64,000 nucleotides of DNA from Mytilinidion resinicola (lineage: Eukaryota > Ascomycota > Dothideomycetes > Mytilinidiales > Mytilinidiaceae): the NCBI RefSeq assembly GCF_010093595.1, contig NW_022985478.1:54331-118330 (forward strand), written 5' to 3'. The position numbers were made by a program, and so were the translations under genes. Below, piece by piece: positions 58,300 to 64,000 of this stretch (within the stretch, counting starts at the first letter, position 1; every line of letters starts with the position of its first letter). The notes beneath the pieces were generated by a model that did not search any database, was not told the DNA's origin, and saw only the letters and a list, made by a program, of their open reading frames with translations.

Positions 58300-61200
58300 C
58301 CCGCAGTACCGCATTGTAGTTTGCCGAGTTTGTAGCCACGGCATCACTAAAACGCAGTTATAAATGCATTTAACCAAGCACCACCAGGAATTAACATCAG
58401 CAACACGAAAATCCATATAAGAGGCCGTAGCAGACATAGAAGATTGGGCCCAGAACGACAGGCAGGTTGTTTTCCTAGCACCCACCGCTAAACCCGTGCC
58501 GCATTTACCTATTTAGTATAACGGATTAAAATGTTTAGGAACCTATAAAAACGACCAGCCGTGTGGAGCTATAGTGCGCGGTTTGCAGAATATGCAGACC
58601 TATTATAAGAAGGAGCATAGGTGGGAGAATCCGCAAAAGCGAGGACGTTATTACTAAAGGCAGCAGAGTATTATACAGCGGGCGAAGATGTGGGAAGTTA
58701 GCGTGCATTGCCAGAAATTCAGCAGCAAGGTGTTGTTGGCCTGATTGTTCCAGGTAAACGCGCACAACCCAGCCGCCGAGAGAGAAGAATAGAAGGATCC
58801 TATCCAGGAGGCATTAGAGGCCGCATTTACACAGGCAACAATTAATATTAAGAGAGCTAACAAGGAAGCAAGCAGTTAGATCCAGGCCGACAACAACCGA
58901 TTCAAGGTTAATGCATGGTTAAACCGCGCCGGATGGGCAAAGCATTTAAAGAGATTAGATAGCGAGTGGTTGGAGTTGTTAATGCGCAAGCCCGAGAAGA
59001 GAGAAGAAGCGTTGGCCAATTTGTGTTTTGCAGTTAAGATAGTAATTTAGAAGGCGCAGCAAGCATCCAAAGCCAGTATAGTTGGATTAGCAGCCATAAA
59101 TTATATTAATCGACGTGAAACCGGCAATAAAACAAACGAGAAGCTATTTAGCGCACGCCAGACAGGCAAGACAATAGTTAAATACAGCGCGTGTTAGTTA
59201 GCTATTGTCTATTACGTTTAGAGAACCCGCAGAATAGAGCCGATTTGCAGCAAGGAGATAGAAGAGTTGGAGAGCGAGGGCGATATCTAGAACTAGAGGC
59301 CAGTATTTAGGTTAACAGGTAAACAGAAGTTAGCGTTGGCAAAGATTAAGATAATAGTAGGGCAGGATGAAGAGGAGAATAGCGATAATAGTAATATTAG
59401 CAACAACAGCAGTAATAGCAACAACAGTTATATAATTAACAAGAAGGAGCAAGAAAGGTTAGAGGAGGCCGTTTTAGCATTTATATTAGCGTTGTTGGAC
59501 CACCCGTTCACGGATAACAAGTACACCAGCGCATTAATTAGCGGCATGGCCGTTTTAGGCATTAGCCAGCGATGCGGTTGGGAAAGCGCGTTGATATACA
59601 CGCCCAAGATTGCAGCTATTATTAATATATCCCGTATATTAGTTTTATATCAGGCCATAAAGATGCGTAAAGAGCGCGCGGCGGATATACAACAGAAGGA
59701 GCATTTTAGCCAGAAAGACGCCGAGGAAATAGTGCCGGCGCATTTTAAATTTGTGCAAGAGATAGCAGACCGGTTTATAACGTTAGTTTAATATAGCGGA
59801 ATACCGCACCCTGTAGATTAGTTGCAGCGGTTAAAGGCGTATAGGATAAAGATCCGGTACACCACCAATACCGAGGGCGTAATTAAGTGGATGGACAATA
59901 CGTTGTTGTATAGTAATATTCGATTCAGCATGCCCTAGTTGCGTTTAATAGTCCACGGGTTAGTGGAGACAGCCCGGGTCGAGTTGCACCGGGATTTATT
60001 ATTATTAGAAGAGGTCGATTAAGTTGTGCGGGGGCTGTTAAGTAGACAAGAAGCTGTTGCATTGCCAGCTATTAATTGGGCGCATTTAGTAGATAACCCA
60101 GCCGAGTAACAGTTAGGATGGAGTTTTATTAAGGACCCGCGAAATTAAGAGTTGGGATTCGGGGGCGTGCATAGAAAGAGGTGGTTAAGTAATCGGGTCA
60201 GCCAGGAGCAGAAGATTAGGGAGAGGTTTATTAATATTAGAGCCAGCAACCCAGCAGCCGCCATAGCAGCAAAAGGCAAGCAAGGGTTAGCATAGAAGGG
60301 GAAGGAGATCAAGAAGTATACACGAGCGATGCGAGTATTCCGGCAGTATTTAGCAGCGTTGGTGCACATAACAGGTGGGTTGCCAGCGCGTGGAATAGAG
60401 TTGATAACGGTGCAGCATTAAAACAGCCCGAATAGCGACAGTAGGGGGATTTTTATTAAGGACGGGTTAGTAGTATATATAACGGCATACCACAAAGGCA
60501 TAGGAGTTAGTGGAAAGGCCAAGGTTATCCACCGATATTTACCACGCGCGGTGGGCAAATTGGTGGTGTATTATTTGTAGTTAGTGTTGCTATTTTAGCA
60601 GAGGTTAGAAAATACATAGGGCGGTTAACTAGCAGAGATTAGTCTATTTATATAGGAGCCCGAGCCCGAAAAGGGTTGGACAATACTACAGAGGAAGCGG
60701 AGGCGGGTTTAAATTAATAATACAGCAAGCGCAGAAGATAAAAAGGACAAAGAAGAGGAGGATAAAAAGAAGGATAAAGAGCAAGGAGAAGAAGAATGCA
60801 AAGCAATAGAAGAAACCGAAAACATCGCCGAGGATAAAGGGGGAAAGAACACAGTCCTATTACCTAAGAAATGGAATTCCAACCGTTTAAAGATGGCATT
60901 GCAAGGAGCGTTATTGCAATAGATGGGGGTTAAGTTAAATATTATGGCATGGAGACACGGCACCAAGGCTATATACCGTCGATATATTAATTCCAAGGCG
61001 GTTGTAAAGGCGGTGGTGCAGGGCGACAAGGACGATTTAGATAATAAAGACAAAGTATTCGACATCTAGACCGGCCATAGATCCAGGATTAGAGGGGGAA
61101 TATACGGTCGGTCGATTACAGAGTCGATATTCAGCACCGAGGCAAGGAGGGCACAGTTGCGGAGGGTTAGCACAGAGTAGCATCGGTTTTTGCAGTTCCC

Positions 61201-63060
61201 ATACGCGATGCAGACTAAGCCGAAGAAAGGAACCCGCACGGCAGCCAACAGAAAGGAGGCTATTAAGGAGGAATATCAACGGTGGAAGATAATAAGATTG
61301 GTGGATATAGAGCAGCAGTTAAAAGCGTTAGTAGGCGAAAAGGCCGAATTTCAGGGCGTGCAGAGACCAGCATTAAAGGCCATTATACACTATAAGAGCC
61401 CGGTAGTTGCTATTATAGGCACAGGTGGAGGCAAGAGCGTATTATTTATGTTGCCAGCATTATGTTCAACAGGCGTGACAGTAGTAGTTATGCTATTAGT
61501 GTCGTTGCAGGAGGACATAAAAAGCCGTTGCAACAAAGCCGGCATTAGTTGCGTTGAATAGAACAGTTAAAGTCCGCAAGAATAGGCGCAGGTCGTGTTG
61601 GTCACGCCGGAGTCGGCGGTTGGAAAGGTATTTGGCAATTTTATCAACCAACAGCGGTCAATAGGACGGTTGGACCGGATTATAATTAATAAATGCCACG
61701 TAATTTTGGATTTAGTAGGCGGGTGGAGGAGCAGGATGTTGGCGTTAAGGAATTTAGTTATAATAGAAACGCAGTTAGTATATTTAACGGCAACAATCCA
61801 GCCCTAAGAAGAGGAGGAATTTATTCGATTAATAGGGTTGCCAGCTAGGGAAGAATGCCAGTGGTTTCGGGGGCCAACAACGCGGAAAAATATTATGTAC
61901 CGCATTTAACAATATAATATGCAATAGGAAGAGAACGCAGTTGTTAAGTTGGTAGAGAGTTTAAAGCAGAAGCACGCGGGGGGGCAGGTAATTATGTATT
62001 GCGACATAATAAAGAAGACAATTTAATTGGCAGAAGTTTTAGAGTGCGTTTATTTCCACCGAAATATAGGAAGCAGTAAGGAGAAGAGCGAGTTGGTGAA
62101 GCAGTTAACCAAAGGGCGATAGCAGGTGTTCACGGCCACAAACGCATTAGGGTTAGGTATTAATATGCCAACAATTCGAGCGGTAGTGCACGTTGGAACA
62201 ATTCGAAAAATGCGGTATTACGCGCAGGAGAGCGGAAGGGCAGGGCGTAATGGGCGGAAGAGTAAAGCAATAATTATGCACGGATTCTGAACAGATAAAA
62301 GGGGCGTTGTTTATAAGCAGGATTTTAGGGAGGATGTTAAGGAGGAAATATAGGGATTTATTGTGGGTAGGGGTTGTATAAGAAAGATAATTAACGGTGC
62401 AATAGATAGGAACCAAGAGCGAGTAGAATACGAAGAGGGGGAATAGAGATATCAGCGATATTAAGCGCGTTTAGGGGTAGCAGTTAATAAAGAGGAGGTA
62501 GTTATAGAAGCCGAAGCAATAACTAATATAGTAGTCGCCAATAGGGACACAGATAAGATTATTTCGATTAATTGGGATATACGCGCCAGCACGACAGTTG
62601 TAATTAAGGACGCCGATAAGCCCGATAATAATGCATAGGGCGTTACTACAGCAGACAGCGTGTTAGGGGTACCACTAGCAACGCCCCGGATGGAAAAGGA
62701 GGCGGTTGCAGAGAGAGTGGAATTTAAGCAGCAGTTGTCGGTTCAAAAGGCATAAGCAATTAGAGAGGCAAGTTTACAGTTAATAAAAGCGTTGGAGGTG
62801 GACAGATTAGTTAAATTAATAGAGCAGTGGAAGGTAGGTTGCCAGCAATATTGGGCATAGAAGGAAAGGAGTAAGGGGCACAATATTTAGCATTGCGATA
62901 AGCCGGAAGCGGAGAATATTCGGGTAGCAATTAAGATATTTCGAGAAAAGATAAACCTAATAAAGGAGGCGCAAGGGAAGGGGGCGAAAACGTTGTGGGC
63001 ACCGTTTTTAGGGTGTTAGGAGTGCGGATTACTATAGAGGGTTTGCGCAAGTTATAAAAA
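58300..63060 (+). pseudogene. type D OrsD zinc-finger / RecQ helicase protein, lightly RIP-damaged
   Basis: Frame order: a first finger VCRVCSHG...MHLTKHH (58320-58390), a second finger KCLGTYKNDQPCG...KKEHRW (58530-58630), and a long helical middle part. The largest intact piece is 59336-59791, which includes a poly-Asn/Ser stretch. A conserved block at 60330-60600 has GGLPARGIEL, YHKG and KVIHRYLP, followed by a Glu/Lys-rich stretch. The RecQ helicase starts near 61280. Walker A GTGGGKS is at about 61420-61441; the DExH box reads NKCH (about 61695) for an expected DECH. Motif III is LTAT (about 61790), motif V ATNALGLGINMP (about 62140), and motif VI QESGRAGRNGR (about 62225). Stops are scattered but sparse and fit CA-to-TA changes. 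A cryptic cysteine/histidine-rich tail follows. Confidence 0.85.
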
Positions 63061-63359
63061 GGATATAACGCGGGGAGGGTAGCAGAAGTAAAGGGGAAAG
63101 AAGTGTTAGTATAAGGGAGTATTGGCAGCAGCGGTGTATACAGTATAGGTGCGGTATCCTAAGGAGTTTAGAAATTTCGTTAAGAAGGAGATATAAAAGG
63201 GGGGGTGGAAAGAAGGTAGCAACAGGGATTAGGGGAGCGTGTTACAATAGTTTAGCGGGAAGGTTTAATAGGGTGGATTAGAGTTAAATTAAATGTGTTA
63301 GGGATTTGTTAGATTTATAGAGCAGGTTAGGAGATAGGAAGTTTAGGGTTATTAGAGTT

Positions 63360-63937
63360 TTAAAGGGGGGGTAGGTGGGTGCCTGTATAGGGTTAAGGGA
63401 AGGCGGCGGCAGCAAATATTTAAAGTAGGATAAGAAAGCAAGTGTTAAGTATAGAGTAAGAGTTTAAAAGAGTTTATTTTTAAAAGGGGGGGGTAGGTGG
63501 GTGCCCGTGTGGGATTAGGGAAAGGCGGCGGCAGCGGATGTTTAGAGTAGAGTATAGAAGTAAGAGGGAAACATAGAGTTAGAGTTTAAAAGGGGTGTTT
63601 TTTAAAAAGAGGGGGTGGGTAGGTGCCCGTGTGGGGTTAAGAAAAGGCGGCAGCAGCGAATATTTAAAGTAGGACAAGAAAGCAGGTGTTAAGTATAAAG
63701 TAAGAGTTTAAAAGGGGTTATTTTTAAAGAGGGGGTAGGTAGGTGCCCGTGTGGGGTTAAAGGAAGGCGGCGGCAGCAAATGTTTAAAGTAGGACAAGAA
63801 AGCAAGTGTTAAGTATAGAGTAAAAGTTTAAAAGAGTTTATTTTTAAAAGAGGGAGGTAGGTAGGTGCCCGTGTAGGATTAGGGAAAGGCGGCGGCAGTG
63901 GATGTTTAGAGTAGAGTATAGAAGTAAGAAGGAAACG
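63360..63937 (+). repeat. subterminal tandem array, five units of 120-122 bp
   Basis: GTGCC landmarks fall at about 63379, 63501, 63623, 63743 and 63865. Each unit has a G-run, GTAGGTGGGTGCC, a GGCGGCGGCAG core, and a telomere-like stretch such as ATAGAGTTAGAGTTT. Units alternate between two slightly different types. Confidence 0.93.
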
Positions 63938-64000
63938 TAGGGTTAGGGTTAGGGTTAGGGTTAGGGTTAGGGTTAGGGTTAGGGTTAGGGTTAGGGTTAG
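63938..64000 (+). repeat. telomere, (TTAGGG)n
   Basis: About ten uninterrupted TAGGGT repeats to the last base. The G-rich strand runs 5' to 3' toward the end, so the chromosome terminus is to the right. The array is cut by the end of the window or assembly. Confidence 0.98.

Larger units (their letters stand above)
57613..63937 (+). mobile_element. terminal OrsD-RecQ element copy D (type D), complete to the telomere
   Basis: 6.3 kb from CTATTAACC at 57613 to the telomere junction. It consists of a leader of about 690 bp, the zinc-finger/helicase reading region (about 58300-63000), and a 3' tail with five 120-bp array units. It is the least RIP-damaged type D copy and serves as the reference for A, B and C. 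Confidence 0.92.

Noticed and set aside
57613..63937. Helitron as an explanation for the helicase elements
   Set aside because: No Rep/HUH domain or CTRR hairpin end was seen, and the helicase motifs are RecQ-type (QESGRAGRNGR), not Pif1-type.

Overview
The window is the end of a chromosome from a filamentous ascomycete (Pezizomycotina). Four things point there. It ends in (TTAGGG)n. Genes carry 45-100 nt introns with GTRNGT donors and CTRAY branch sites. Conserved fungal single-copy genes are present (NBP35, YIF1, MFAP1-like, TAD3) alongside HET, Clr5 and Fig1 families typical of this group. Repeated DNA is saturated with CpA-to-TpA changes on both strands, the mark of repeat-induced point mutation (RIP). 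The genus cannot be named from sequence alone.

Layout. 1-6629: a RIP-damaged Ty3/Gypsy chromovirus (its 5' LTR cut by the window edge), inserted into a pogo/Fot1 transposase gene. 6630-29270: a normal-composition gene island. In order it holds an FAD-linked oxidase (-), a Clr5-domain protein (+), an MFAP1-like splicing factor (+), YIF1 (-) and NBP35 (+) sharing a divergent promoter, a HET-domain gene (-), TAD3 (+), two tRNA-like relics (-), an alpha/beta hydrolase (-) and a GNAT acetyltransferase (+). It ends in a decayed zone with a STAND N-terminal scrap, a C-tract-rich insert, a recombinase-like fragment and a Fig1 pseudogene. 29271-31374: AT-rich RIP debris and a Tc1/mariner relic. 31375-63937: a head-to-tail stack of telomere-linked elements encoding OrsD-type zinc fingers followed by a RecQ-family helicase. 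63938-64000: telomere repeats.

The stack is the main point of interest. Two related subfamilies are present: type D (copies A, B, C, D) and type E (copies E1, E2). Each visible 5' end is exact: CTATTAACC for A, C and D, and CTATCC for E1 and E2. Copies B, C and E1 are cut at different points on their telomere-facing side, before the helicase, and join the start of the next copy through 3-4 shared bases (CTA or CTAT). RIP damage is generally heaviest inward and lightest next to the telomere, as expected if elements were added successively at a repeatedly broken chromosome end. Copy A is split by a second complete Gypsy element with a perfect 5-bp target duplication. Copies A and D end in a roughly 120-bp tandem array containing telomere-like motifs, and the terminal telomere starts at that motif. 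All elements seen here carry nonsense changes, but D and E2 are only lightly damaged.

The gene island is ordinary housekeeping and accessory content. Splice sites were inferred by reading frame and family alignment from memory, without transcripts. An 815-bp run of N (43299-44113) interrupts the stack.
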